A program made the translations under genes and the position numbers. A model generated the notes under the pieces. That model did not search any database, was not told the origin of the DNA, and was given only the letters and a program-made list of their open reading frames with translations. This document shows, piece by piece, positions 26,452 to 34,709 of a stretch of 64,000 nucleotides of DNA. The DNA is from Candidatus Gastranaerophilales bacterium (GTDB lineage Bacteria > Cyanobacteriota > Vampirovibrionia > Gastranaerophilales > Gastranaerophilaceae), in assembly GCA_910587815.1 (NCBI GenBank), contig CAJUNK010000010.1, positions 33,192 to 97,191 of the forward strand. The letters are read 5' to 3'. Each line of letters opens with the position of its first letter. Position 1 is the first letter of the stretch.

Positions 26452-29400
26452 TTAGTTTCCAAGAGCCTTTGTTGCAAATTCTATCTTGCCCTTAAATTGC
26501 CTTTTTATAGTGCTTCCCACCTCTGAGGAAGAATTCACCCAAAGGTGTTTGTTTGTTAAAATCTGCACTCTATGGTCATCATTAGGGCTTTCTATGTCTT
26601 CAAAGTCTATTACTACAGGGTCTTCACCGTTATTTTTTGCTAAAAGTTCTTTTAGATAAATCATTTCTTCAAACTCTAAATCCTGCAATAATTTTAATGT
26701 TACAAGGTTAACATTTCCTATAGGTTTTACATCCTGCACCACCATATTGGTTTCTTCATCGCGGATTTGCACCTTTGCTGTCATAATCAGCTTTTCTTCG
26801 CTTTGAATTAAATCTCCAAATTTTTCAACAGATTTTGGGAATGTCACAAATTCAATTCTGCCGCCCGATAAATCTTCTATAACACCGGTTTTCAGGATTT
26901 TTGTAGGATCTTTTCTTGTAGGTTTTGCACTAACACGGCTTAATAACCCGCATATAGTTACAGTTTTGTCATTTGTTGGGTTTTGTAATATTTCTGCAAT
27001 TGTATCTGTGGTTAAATATTTGATTGTATCCCTAATACTGGACAATGGGTGAGAAGTTACATATATCCCCATTAATTCATGTTCAAATTGTTGAATCTCT
27101 GTATCCAAGTATTCATCATTAGAATCACCCGTTAGCTCAAACGTTGGAATACCAAGGTCTTGCGCTGCATCGCCAAGGCCTGCAAAAAGGCTTACCTGGC
27201 CTGCACTTTGGGCGTTTCTTTTATTATAAACGTCTTTTAAAACGCGCTCGTAATTTTCCATCAGCTGTTTTCTGCTTTTTTCAATACTTGAAAATGCCCC
27301 AACCCTAATCAGTGCTTCTAATGTAAGCTTATTTAGGCATCTGCCATCCATTCTGGAACAATAATCGTAAAAGCTCTCAAATTCTTTTTCTGAACGCTCT
27401 TTCATAATAAATTCAACAACGCCTCTACCCACATTTTTAATGGAAGCTAAGCCAAACCTGATATTTCTACCATCTGGTGTAAAATCTGCATCAGATTTAT
27501 TAATATCTGGCGGCAAAACCTCAATTCCAAGCTGCTGGCATTGTAAAATGTATTGCTGTGTCTTTTCCTGATTATCTGCCTGGGAAGTTAAAATTGCAGC
27601 CATCCATTCAACTGGGTAATGTGCCTTTAAATATGCTGTTTGATAGGCTACAAAAGCATAAGCGGATGAGTGCGCTTTGTTAAAACAGTATTTCGCAAAA
27701 CTTTCAATCTGTTCAAACAAGGTTGCCGCAGCGTCTTTTGGCATATCATTTTTAGCAGCGCCTGCAACAAAAATTTCCTTTTGTTCGGCCATTTCTTTCA
27801 GTTTCTTTTTACCCATCATACGGCGAACTTTATCCGCGCCGCCAAGAGTATAACCCGCAAGGGTTTGGAAAATTGCCATAATCTGCTCTTGGTAAACAAT
27901 TGTGCCGTATGTGTCTTTTAGAATATTTTTTAATAGAGGATGTGCAAATTCAATCTTTTGGCGGCCATGTTTTCTATCTACAAAGTCATCCACCATTCCT
28001 GCTTCCAATGGGCCTGGGCGAAACAGTGCAACTAAAGCGCCTAAATCCTCAAATACAGAAGGTTTCAGCCTTTTTACCAAAGCTTTCATACCTGGTGATT
28101 CCAGCTGGAATACCCCGTCTGTTTCTCCTCTTTTTAATAATTCAAAAGTTTTTTCATCATCAAGAGGTATTTTATTTATCTTGATATCTTTCCCTGTGCG
28201 TTTTTTCACCATATCAAGACAATCTCTTATGATGGTTAAAGTTTCAAGCCCAAGGAAATCCATCTTTAAAAGGCCTATTTTTTCAATACCTGCCATTGGA
28301 TATTGCGTGGTGGTTGATTTTTCCTTTGATAGGGCAATCGGGATAATGTCACTCATTGGTTTTGGGGCAATGATTACGCCAGCAGCATGTGTGCCTACCT
28401 GGTTTTTTAATCCTTCAAGATGCAAAGCTTCATCGATTAAATTTTTTGCAAGAGGGTCCGTATCGTGCAGTTGACGAAATTCCATACCATCCATCAGTGC
28501 ATCTTTTAATTTTGTTCCAGGTGCTGATGGTATCAAGCCTGCCCATTTGTTTGCGGTTGCAAAATCTACATCATAAACCCTTGCAACAGCCTTTAATGCT
28601 GCTTTTGCAGCAAGTGTGCCAAATGTAATAATCTGACAAACATGGTCTGCGCCCCATCTATCTGAAACATAATCTATAACTTCGCCGCGGCGTCTTTTGC
28701 AAAAATCTATATCTATATCAGGCATTGATATACGTTCAGGATTTAAAAATCTTTCAAACAAGAGGTTATGTTCAATAGGGTCTAATTCTGTGATACCAAG
28801 GGAATAAGCAACAATACTTCCAGCGGCAGAACCACGACCAGGGCCCACAGGAATATCATGTTCTTTTGCCCAGTTAATAAAATCCCACGTTAAAAGGAAA
28901 TATGCGGGAAAACCCATTTTAAAGATTACGTTTTTTTCATATTCGTATCTTTCCATTATACTATCTGGAATTGGGTCGCCATATCTTTCTTTCAGACCTT
29001 TTTTACACAAGACATCGAAATATTCTTCTTCAGATAAATTATCAGGACATGGATATTTTGGCAGATATTCTTTTGTTTTTCCAAATTCCAGCTTATCCAT
29101 CTGAAAATCAATTTTATCCGCAATTTCAACCGTATTTTCAATGCACTTATTAAAATAATCTTCATCCATCCAATTAAAGGCTGCACGAAGTTCGTCCACG
29201 GTTTTTACATAAAATTCATTTACTGAAAATTTAAATCTGTTTGTATCATGTTTAGAAGATTTTGTCTGTTCACACAAAAGTGTGTCATGCCAAAGAGCAT
29301 CTTCTGCTCTTAAATAGTGTGAATCGTTTGTGATAACAGTTTTTATGCCGTATTTTTCTGCCACCTCCATTAAAAATGGATTTGAATCTTTTTGTTCTTG

Positions 29401-29979
29401 CAGGCCATGATCTTGCAATTCTATATAATAATCTTCCCCAAAAAGCTCTTTATAATACTGTACGCGCTTTTCAGCTTCCTCTTTTTCTCCATCAAGGAAA
29501 TTTCTTGCAACTTCACCTTGAATGCAGGCAGAAAGGCAAATTATACCATCTTTATATTTTTCTAAAATTTCATGATTTATACGGGGTTTATAATAATAAG
29601 CTTCCGTGGATGCTATAGAATCCATACGACAGAGGTTGTGGTATCCTTCCTGGTTTTTGGCTAAAAGCACCAAGTGATACATTGTTTTTTTGCTTCTATC
29701 TTCTAAAACATCCCCGTCACATACGTAAAATTCGCACCCGATGATGGGCTTTACAGCTTCAATCTTTTTTTTAAATTCCTGCTCTTCTTCGCTCAACATG
29801 TGGGATAAAAGTTCATTTTTTGCAATGAACATATCTGCACAGCCAAACATTGTGCCATGGTCTGTAATGGCAACAGCCGGCATGTTATTTTCTGCTGCAA
29901 ATTTAAATAAATCAGGAATCCTGATAGCTCCATCCAGTAGGCTGTATTCAGTGTGCAGGTGTAAAGGAACGTATTTCAT
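26452..29979 (-). CDS. dnaE: DNA polymerase III alpha subunit
   Basis: DnaE is the catalytic subunit of the replicative polymerase. The protein (~1175 aa) has an N-terminal PHP domain (PLHLHTEYSLLDGA, ITDHGTMFG, ITNDSHYL), the C-family palm with VGPGRGSAAGSIVAYSLGI and catalytic aspartates in PDIDIDF, the fingers and tau-binding parts (SPGMKALVKRL, EQIMAIFQTLAGYTLGGAD), HhH (GLASIKNVG) and a C-terminal OB domain (TICGLLSRVSAKPTRK). This is the full-length DnaE1 type with no intein or split. Two tandem ATGs exist; the second gives the standard MKYVPLHLHT. The gene is intact although rich in A-runs, which matters when judging the frameshifts elsewhere. Confidence 0.98.
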   Translation of the reverse strand: MKYVPLHLHTEYSLLDGAIRIPDLFKFAAENNMPAVAITDHGTMFGCADMFIAKNELLSHMLSEEEQEFKKKIEAVKPIIGCEFYVCDGDVLEDRSKKTMYHLVLLAKNQEGYHNLCRMDSIASTEAYYYKPRINHEILEKYKDGIICLSACIQGEVARNFLDGEKEEAEKRVQYYKELFGEDYYIELQDHGLQEQKDSNPFLMEVAEKYGIKTVITNDSHYLRAEDALWHDTLLCEQTKSSKHDTNRFKFSVNEFYVKTVDELRAAFNWMDEDYFNKCIENTVEIADKIDFQMDKLEFGKTKEYLPKYPCPDNLSEEEYFDVLCKKGLKERYGDPIPDSIMERYEYEKNVIFKMGFPAYFLLTWDFINWAKEHDIPVGPGRGSAAGSIVAYSLGITELDPIEHNLLFERFLNPERISMPDIDIDFCKRRRGEVIDYVSDRWGADHVCQIITFGTLAAKAALKAVARVYDVDFATANKWAGLIPSAPGTKLKDALMDGMEFRQLHDTDPLAKNLIDEALHLEGLKNQVGTHAAGVIIAPKPMSDIIPIALSKEKSTTTQYPMAGIEKIGLLKMDFLGLETLTIIRDCLDMVKKRTGKDIKINKIPLDDEKTFELLKRGETDGVFQLESPGMKALVKRLKPSVFEDLGALVALFRPGPLEAGMVDDFVDRKHGRQKIEFAHPLLKNILKDTYGTIVYQEQIMAIFQTLAGYTLGGADKVRRMMGKKKLKEMAEQKEIFVAGAAKNDMPKDAAATLFEQIESFAKYCFNKAHSSAYAFVAYQTAYLKAHYPVEWMAAILTSQADNQEKTQQYILQCQQLGIEVLPPDINKSDADFTPDGRNIRFGLASIKNVGRGVVEFIMKERSEKEFESFYDYCSRMDGRCLNKLTLEALIRVGAFSSIEKSRKQLMENYERVLKDVYNKRNAQSAGQVSLFAGLGDAAQDLGIPTFELTGDSNDEYLDTEIQQFEHELMGIYVTSHPLSSIRDTIKYLTTDTIAEILQNPTNDKTVTICGLLSRVSAKPTRKDPTKILKTGVIEDLSGGRIEFVTFPKSVEKFGDLIQSEEKLIMTAKVQIRDEETNMVVQDVKPIGNVNLVTLKLLQDLEFEEMIYLKELLAKNNGEDPVVIDFEDIESPNDDHRVQILTNKHLWVNSSSEVGSTIKRQFKGKIEFATKALGN

Positions 29980-30091
29980 CATACTATTTTTTTAGCACAA
30001 AAAATGATTAAGAAGGGTAAAGAATGTTTAAGTTTCTTAACCATTTTTTTCTTATAGCACAGTTTTGTTAGCATAATAGGTGTTTGAGGAT

Positions 30092-30349
30092 TTATGGCAC
30101 TGGGTCATAGCCGCCAGGGTGTCCCGGGTGGCATTTTAAAATCCTTTTAATTCCTAAAAATAATCCCTTTAAAACCCCATATTTTTCAATGGCTTCCATT
30201 GTATATTTTGAGCATGTGGGTTGAAACCTGCATATTGGCGGTGTAAATTTTGAAAAAAAACGATACACACTGATTACCTTTAAAATCACGGTCTTTAATA
30301 TTGTAGTTAGGATTGAAAAAAAGGTATTTATAATTTTCATATTTTCCAC
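30092..30349 (-). CDS. yidD: Membrane protein insertion efficiency factor
   Basis: YidD is a small amphipathic membrane-associated protein that helps YidC insert membrane proteins. The 85-residue product has the family core RFFSKFTPPICRFQPTCSKYTMEAIEKYG and the ending RILKCHPGHPGGYDPVP, with the three conserved cysteines. It overlaps the end of the ATP-grasp gene by 13 bp. Its usual neighbours (rpmH, rnpA, yidC) are not here. Confidence 0.95.
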   Translation of the reverse strand: MENMKIINTFFSILTTILKTVILKVISVYRFFSKFTPPICRFQPTCSKYTMEAIEKYGVLKGLFLGIKRILKCHPGHPGGYDPVP

Positions 30350-31401
30350 ATTTTCTGTGCTTCGTCAAATATTTCCTTTTTTAAACCCTCTTCTAAAAGC
30401 TTTGTTTTTAACATATTTTTTGTTTTTGCGCTTTCAAAGATTATTTCATCATCATTATTTATAAATGTTCCAAAATATTCATCTTTTTTGTGAATTGAAA
30501 ACGGTGTTTCAAAATTATCGGTTAGTGTGCCAATAATTGTATCCATAAATAGTTTTGGCCAATTTTCATTTGTCCCCTTTAGGGTAAGTTCAATATCTAA
30601 ATCCTTGAAAAACGGGTTATATTCTATTAAATATGCTTCATTATCTGGTGTAACTATGATATCAAAACCTAATATGCCAATATATTCGCATCCTGCCTCT
30701 GCAAGATTTGAAACAGTAGGAAATATTATTTCATTATAAATTCTTTCATCTAAATCATTATTATCTGCATCTTTTATAGACAATTCGTTTCTGTATGTTT
30801 GAATTGAGTCTAGTATGATTGGATTAAAGCCATCTGATAGCACATAATATGTTAATTCTTTTCCATAGATATATTCTTCAATAAGAATTTTTTTGTTGTC
30901 ATTTTGAAATAATTTTTCTATCTGTTTTTTGGCTGCGCCAAATGTTTCTGCAATATATGCTGTTTGTATATCAGAATGTTCATCAGGTTTTATTACAATT
31001 GGAAAAATGGAATTTCTTGCATATTCTGTTGCAAGAGCTGGTTTTTCAAAAAATGCAAATTTAGGGGTTTTAATTTTGTTTCTATATATAAATTTTTTGC
31101 CAAAAGCTTTTTCACAAGCTATTTGTAATGCTGCACTATCAGGCATTAATATTGCAAGGTTATTTGCGCTAAATATAGAGATATAATCTATATTAAAAAG
31201 GGAAATATCTGCCACAATTGTTAAATTTATTTCATTTGCAAGGGCAAATTCTTTCAATTCCTCAACATCATCACATTTGATGTTGATAAAATTTCCTAAT
31301 GTATTTTCTTTTGTGGTAAAAACAAGCAAACTTTCGTCTTCTGACAAAAAATTTGTCAGGATTTCTGTGCCTTTAGAATTTCCAATTATTAAAATTCTCA
31401 T
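30337..31401 (-). CDS. ATP-grasp ligase, divergent PurD-like
   Basis: The 354-residue protein begins with a Rossmann-like MRILIIGNSKGTEILTNFL, as in glycinamide ribonucleotide synthetase (PurD, GAR synthetase). The ATP-grasp part follows: FPIVIKPDEHSDIQTAY around residue 130 replaces the VVKADGLAAGKGV loop, then KILIEEYIYGKELTYYVLSDG and GFDIIVTPDNEAYLIEYNPFF. It is ~65 residues shorter than PurD and lacks its canonical glycine-rich loop, so it is probably a specialised amine or amino-acid ligase rather than the purine enzyme. It lies between rpsO and yidD. The substrate is unknown. Confidence 0.7.
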   Translation of the reverse strand: MRILIIGNSKGTEILTNFLSEDESLLVFTTKENTLGNFINIKCDDVEELKEFALANEINLTIVADISLFNIDYISIFSANNLAILMPDSAALQIACEKAFGKKFIYRNKIKTPKFAFFEKPALATEYARNSIFPIVIKPDEHSDIQTAYIAETFGAAKKQIEKLFQNDNKKILIEEYIYGKELTYYVLSDGFNPIILDSIQTYRNELSIKDADNNDLDERIYNEIIFPTVSNLAEAGCEYIGILGFDIIVTPDNEAYLIEYNPFFKDLDIELTLKGTNENWPKLFMDTIIGTLTDNFETPFSIHKKDEYFGTFINNDDEIIFESAKTKNMLKTKLLEEGLKKEIFDEAQKMWKI

Positions 31402-31430
31402 ATTTTACCTTTTACTATGATGTGCTATTT

Positions 31431-31462
31431 AAAAGGCACCTTTCAAAACTAAGGTGCCTTTT
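31431..31462 (-). terminator. rpsO terminator
   Basis: AAAAGGCACC (31431-31440) pairs with GGTGCCTTTT (31453-31462). The stem lies 22 bp beyond the rpsO stop on the minus strand and reads into an AT-rich tail. Confidence 0.75.
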
Positions 31463-31484
31463 AAATAAATTTTAAAACAGGTAT

Positions 31485-31754
31485 TTAGCCTCTTATTTTA
31501 AGATCTTTAATTAATGCTCTGTATTTTTCAAGATTTGCGTCTTTCAAATATGCAAGCATTCTTTTTCTTCTGCCTACCATCATTAAAAGGCCTCTTTTTG
31601 CTTGAAAATCTTTAGCATTGCTTTTAAGATGTTCAGTTAATTCTGAAATTTTTTGTGAAAGCATAGCAACTTGCACTTCAACGGAGCCTGAATCTTTGCT
31701 ATTCTTGCCGAATTTTTCAATTAATTCCTGTTTGTTTTTTAGATTGATTGTCAT
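31485..31754 (-). CDS. rpsO: 30S ribosomal protein S15 (uS15)
   Basis: S15 binds the central domain of 16S rRNA and forms an intersubunit bridge. The 89-residue protein shows DSGSVEVQVAMLSQKISELTEHLKSN, DFQAKRGLLMMVGRRKRMLAYLK and the ending YRALIKDLKIRG, all family-standard. It is monocistronic with a terminator; pnp, a frequent partner, is not adjacent. The ATG lies after AAGGAATTTAA-type sequence. Confidence 0.98.
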   Translation of the reverse strand: MTINLKNKQELIEKFGKNSKDSGSVEVQVAMLSQKISELTEHLKSNAKDFQAKRGLLMMVGRRKRMLAYLKDANLEKYRALIKDLKIRG

Positions 31755-31908
31755 TTTAAATTAAATTCCTTTTAAATTATAATACTTAAAAAGGTGGCGT
31801 ATATATATTACACAACAGACAAAAATCTATGTCAAGAATTGCAGATTAAAATTTTGCTTGACGAGAGAAAGTATTTAAGGTAGATTATCTTTTAGCGGAT
31901 AGTTTTTC

Positions 31909-32213
31909 TGTTAACAATTAAAAGTAAATATGGGCGACGTGAGCCTTGTATGAGCATAACGAATACAACAAAAGTACGGTTCCAATTTCGCCTAGAGACA
32001 GATTGACAACTGAATATTTTGAAATGGGCGCGTGGCCTAGTTGCGCAGAGCGCGACGCATACGATATGGTAGACCAATTTCGCCCGAAGTAAAGATTTGA
32101 CAACTGAATATTTTGAAATGGGCGCGTGGCCTAGTTGCGCAGAGCGCGACGCATACGATATGGTAGACCAATTTCGCCCGAAGTAAAGATTTGACAACTG
32201 AATATTTTGAAAT
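31909..32213 (+). repeat. 94-bp tandem repeat (3 units + partial) made from tRNA-Leu(UAG) 5' end
   Basis: Two identical 94-bp units (32003-32096, 32097-32190) lead into a third that becomes the tRNA at 32214; a fourth, older unit at 31909-32002 has the same period but a different core. Each unit has the tRNA start GGGCG (31932, 32026, 32120; true tRNA 32214); the two recent ones share GGGCGCGTGGC. All end with CCAATTTCGCC, the reverse complement of the tRNA D-arm GGCGAAATTGG. In recent units TGGTAGACCA forms a fold-back turn just before that inverted copy. Confidence 0.9.
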
Positions 32214-32298
32214 GGGCGCGTGGCGAAATTGGTAGACGCACCAGATTTAGGATCTGGCGCAGCAATGCATGGGGGTTCGATTCCCTTCGCGCCCACCA
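32214..32298 (+). tRNA. tRNA-Leu (UAG), CCA encoded
   Basis: Acceptor GGGCGCG (32214-32220) pairs with CGCGCCC (32288-32294), followed by discriminator A and encoded CCA (32296-32298). The anticodon stem CCAGA/TCTGG encloses TTTAGGA, anticodon TAG. The long variable arm and T-arm GGGGGTTCGATTCCC fit a leucine tRNA. Confidence 0.97.
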
Positions 32299-32654
32299 TT
32301 AAAGAAGGTTAAAAGACCTTCTTTTTTATTGCATTAATTTTGGCATGGGGGTTCTCCCCTCTCATAAAACGTGACATTTAGTCACCTTTTATTCGGCAGA
32401 GTCTTCGCGCCCACCATTAAAGAAGGTTAAAAGACCTTCTTTTTTATTGCATTAATTTTGGCATGGGGGTTCTCCCCTCTCATAAAACGTGACATTTAGT
32501 CACCTTTTATTCGGCAGAGTCTTCGCGCCCACCATTAAAGAAGGTTAAAAGACCTTCTTTTTTATTGCATTAATTTTGGCATGGGGGTTCTCCCCTCTCA
32601 TAAAACGTGACATTTAGTCACCTTTTATTCGGCAGAGTCTTCGCGCCCACCATT
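32285..32654 (+). repeat. 118-bp tandem repeat (3 copies + partial) containing tRNA 3' end and terminator
   Basis: Copies start at 32285, 32403 and 32521, with a 16-bp partial at 32639-32654. Each begins CTTCGCGCCCACCATT, the tRNA 3' acceptor with CCA, includes the hairpin terminator, then a spacer and GCATGGGGGTTC, the tRNA variable/T-arm sequence, followed by unrelated DNA with hairpins GGGG-TTCT-CCCC and GTGAC-ATTTA-GTCAC. The unit is therefore a partial re-copy of the tRNA 3' half with a foreign insert in the T-loop. Confidence 0.92.
32302..32328 (+). terminator. tRNA-Leu(UAG) terminator, repeated at +118 and +236
   Basis: GAAGGT (32304-32309) pairs with ACCTTC (32316-32321), followed by six T. 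Identical copies occur in the next two 118-bp repeats. Confidence 0.85.
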
Positions 32655-32751
32655 CTAAATAGTTTTTTCGTCAGAATTTTAACTACTACTTGCTTTTTGA
32701 AATTTAAAATTTTTATGTTACAAATAAAGAAAAATATTTGCCGCCGGGTAA

Positions 32752-32801
32752 ACACTTTTTGAATATTCCATTAGGCCTTTGAAGGAATATTTAGAAAGTG
32801 T
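32752..32801 (+). promoter_or_regulatory. Long leader hairpin upstream of the SMR exporter
   Basis: ACACTTT (32752-32758) pairs with AAAGTGT (32795-32801), enclosing AATATTCC (32762-32769) paired with GGAATATT (32784-32791); ATTTTTG follows. Preceding bases GCCGCCGGG are the only GC-rich part. It could be an attenuator or ligand-binding leader for the gene 32 bp downstream; it does not match the guanidine riboswitch consensus sequences I know. Confidence 0.4.
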
Positions 32802-32833
32802 ATTTTTGTATGTAAGGAACAAAGGAGAATAAT

Positions 32834-33151
32834 ATGCAATGGATTTATTTATTAATAGCAGGGTTTTTTGAAGTTGCTTGGGCAGTAGGTTTAAAGCTGT
32901 CTTGTGGTTTTACTAATGTGGCCGTTAGTATTTTGACAATTCTTGAAATGATAGCAAGCTTTTATTTCCTTGCGCTTGCTCTAAAAAATATTCCGCTTGG
33001 AACAGCTTATGGCGTTTGGACTGGCATTGGTACGATTGGCACTGTTGTATTTGGAATTCTTTTATTTAAAGAACCCATCACAATTATGCGAATAATTTGC
33101 ATTATGCTTATTGTTTCAGGGGTTACTGGCTTAAAAATACTTTCAGCATAA
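32834..33151 (+). CDS. SMR-family small exporter, SugE/Gdx-like
   Basis: The 105-residue protein has four membrane helices and the SMR motifs: WIYLLIAGFFEVAWAVGLKLS with the essential membrane glutamate (residue 14), AYGVWTGIGTIGTVVFG in helix 3 and RIICIMLIVSGVTGLKILS in helix 4. The GVWTGIG wording and the ending favour the SugE/Gdx subgroup (guanidinium export) over EmrE-like drug exporters, but this is inference. AAGGAG lies 8 nt before the ATG. The long hairpin upstream may regulate it. The small radical SAM gene follows after 14 bp. Confidence 0.88.
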   Translation: MQWIYLLIAGFFEVAWAVGLKLSCGFTNVAVSILTILEMIASFYFLALALKNIPLGTAYGVWTGIGTIGTVVFGILLFKEPITIMRIICIMLIVSGVTGLKILSA

Positions 33152-33165
33152 AAAATGGGGGTTTT

Positions 33166-33828
33166 ATGGATTATAAAATTTATACCGAAAAAAAGAAAAC
33201 AGTTTTGAAGATTAATATTTTGCCTGATAAAGTTTGTACTTATGATTGCATATTTTGCCCGCTTAGAAGGGGAAAGAAATCTAATGAAGTTCAAAACTTT
33301 AATAATTTTGATGAAATTATTAAAGAACTTGAAAATATTATAACCAAAAATGCAATAGATTTAATCTTTATAAATTCAAAAGGAGAAACCTTATTGCACA
33401 ATAAAATTAAAGATATCATACAATTTATAAAAAGCAGGGATATAAAAATAAGACTCTTGTCAAACGGATACATCTTGAATGAATTTAAAGAAATTGCAAA
33501 CTTATGCGATGAAGTTATAGGTGAAATCAAAGCAATAAAAGAAGCAGATTTTAAAAAGTTTCAGCGCCCGATTGAAGAATATACTATTGCTGGACTGATA
33601 AAAAATATGGTTGAATTTAAAAAGCAGTATTTAGGCACATTTATTTTGAATATCACAATTTTAAATACAATAAATAATGATAAAAACTCTTTAGACGAAA
33701 TAAAAACCGCAATTAATAAAATTAATCCTGATGAAGTGGTTATAGAAAAAGAAGAAGATGAAATATTTGTTAAAAAATATGGAATTTGCGAGCAAGAATT
33801 AAAGATTATAAAAAACAAACTTCTCTAA
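33166..33828 (+). CDS. Small radical SAM protein
   Basis: The ATG at 33166 after GGGGG is chosen; a longer frame from 33097 would overlap the exporter gene. The 220-residue protein has VCTYDCIFCPLRRG (CxxxCxxC cluster motif) at about residue 21, SKGETLLHNKI where other radical SAM enzymes have the GGEP strand, and LLSNGYIL. It resembles COG0731-type radical SAM proteins (wyosine-synthesis-like), but is short and has no C-terminal domain. The 14-bp spacing to the SMR gene implies cotranscription. The substrate is unknown. Confidence 0.8.
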   Translation: MDYKIYTEKKKTVLKINILPDKVCTYDCIFCPLRRGKKSNEVQNFNNFDEIIKELENIITKNAIDLIFINSKGETLLHNKIKDIIQFIKSRDIKIRLLSNGYILNEFKEIANLCDEVIGEIKAIKEADFKKFQRPIEEYTIAGLIKNMVEFKKQYLGTFILNITILNTINNDKNSLDEIKTAINKINPDEVVIEKEEDEIFVKKYGICEQELKIIKNKLL

Positions 33829-33850
33829 AACGTAAAGTGGGAGATATAAT

Positions 33851-34588
33851 CTATTTTGGTTGGCCTGTCCAAATATCAAGGCCGCCCGTTATAGGTATAT
33901 TTGCACCATTGCAGTAACTTGATTCATCTGATGAGAGAAAATATATCACATTTGCCACCTCTTTTGGTTCGCAAATTCTTTTTAGAGGGTTAATATTTGC
34001 ATATTTTTCAATATTATCTGGGTTTAACATGTTTGTTCTAACCGCTGCTGGGCAAACACAATTTACTCTTATGTTGAATTCTGCATAATCAAGCGCCATT
34101 GCCCTTGTAAGGTTTGTAACAGCGCCTTTTGCAGCATTATACACAGGCATTTTATAATCTGCTGCAATGCCTGATATAGAAGATACATTTATTATTGTTC
34201 CGCCGCCATTTTTAATTAAATCGGGGATAAAATATTTTGATGTTAAAAATATTGATTTTACATCAGTATTCATTAAATCATCCCAGGTTTTTTCAGATGT
34301 TTCATGTAAAAAATCATGCGCTATTATCCCTGCATTGTTTACAATGCAGTTCACGCCATCTGTAAGGACTAAAACCTCTTTGTGTAAATGTTCAACATCA
34401 GATGCCCTGCTGACATTAGTTTTTATAAAAAAGAAATTATCTTTGTATTTTTCTTTTAATTCATCTAATACTTTATTATTCTTTTCTTTATCTACAAGGA
34501 CAACAATATCGCCTTCATCTAGAAACTTTTTTGTACTGGCAAGGCCAATGCCTGACATAGCGCCTGTTATTAAAACTTTGTTCATCAA
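33851..34588 (-). CDS. Short-chain dehydrogenase/reductase
   Basis: The classical SDR features are present in 245 residues: nucleotide-binding TGAMSGIGLAS near residue 8, DKEK after beta-2 (an acidic residue favouring NAD), NNAGI, catalytic Ser in VSSISG, YNAAKGA with the Tyr-Lys pair, and PAAVRTNML. The C-terminus GANIPITGGLDIWTG is typical of 3-oxoacyl-ACP reductase-like SDRs. The substrate is unknown; fatty-acid reductase FabG is possible but the gene is not near fabF. It is monocistronic and divergent from the LysE-type exporter. Confidence 0.92.
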   Translation of the reverse strand: MMNKVLITGAMSGIGLASTKKFLDEGDIVVLVDKEKNNKVLDELKEKYKDNFFFIKTNVSRASDVEHLHKEVLVLTDGVNCIVNNAGIIAHDFLHETSEKTWDDLMNTDVKSIFLTSKYFIPDLIKNGGGTIINVSSISGIAADYKMPVYNAAKGAVTNLTRAMALDYAEFNIRVNCVCPAAVRTNMLNPDNIEKYANINPLKRICEPKEVANVIYFLSSDESSYCNGANIPITGGLDIWTGQPK

Positions 34589-34672
34589 AAAACTCCTTAT
34601 TATTAAAGAATTTTTTATGAAAAGTTGCCTGAATGCATTATCTTTTGCACCCTCAAAATGTATTATTCAAAT

Positions 34673-34703
34673 TGTTTCAACTATTTAAATATTGCTATAT
34701 AAT
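34673..34703 (+). promoter_or_regulatory. Promoter of LysE-type exporter, leaderless start
   Basis: TTGTTT (34673-34678) and a consensus TATAAT (34698-34703) are spaced by 19 bp. The ATG at 34710 is 6 nt beyond the -10 and no ribosome-binding site precedes it, so a leaderless transcript is likely. Confidence 0.5.
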
Positions 34704-34709
34704 ATCCCT

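Noticed and set aside
31892..32299. 135-aa minus-strand open frame MVGAKGIEPPC...
   Set aside because: It is the antisense translation of tRNA-Leu and its tandem repeats, a well-known kind of false gene; repeats in the protein simply copy the DNA repeats.
31909..32654. CRISPR array
   Set aside because: Repeats are directly adjacent without unique spacers, contain tRNA pieces, and no cas genes are present.
32655..32833. Guanidine riboswitch upstream of the SMR exporter
   Set aside because: The hairpin is real but none of the conserved guanidine-I, -II or -III sequence motifs I know is present, so only a generic leader structure was reported.
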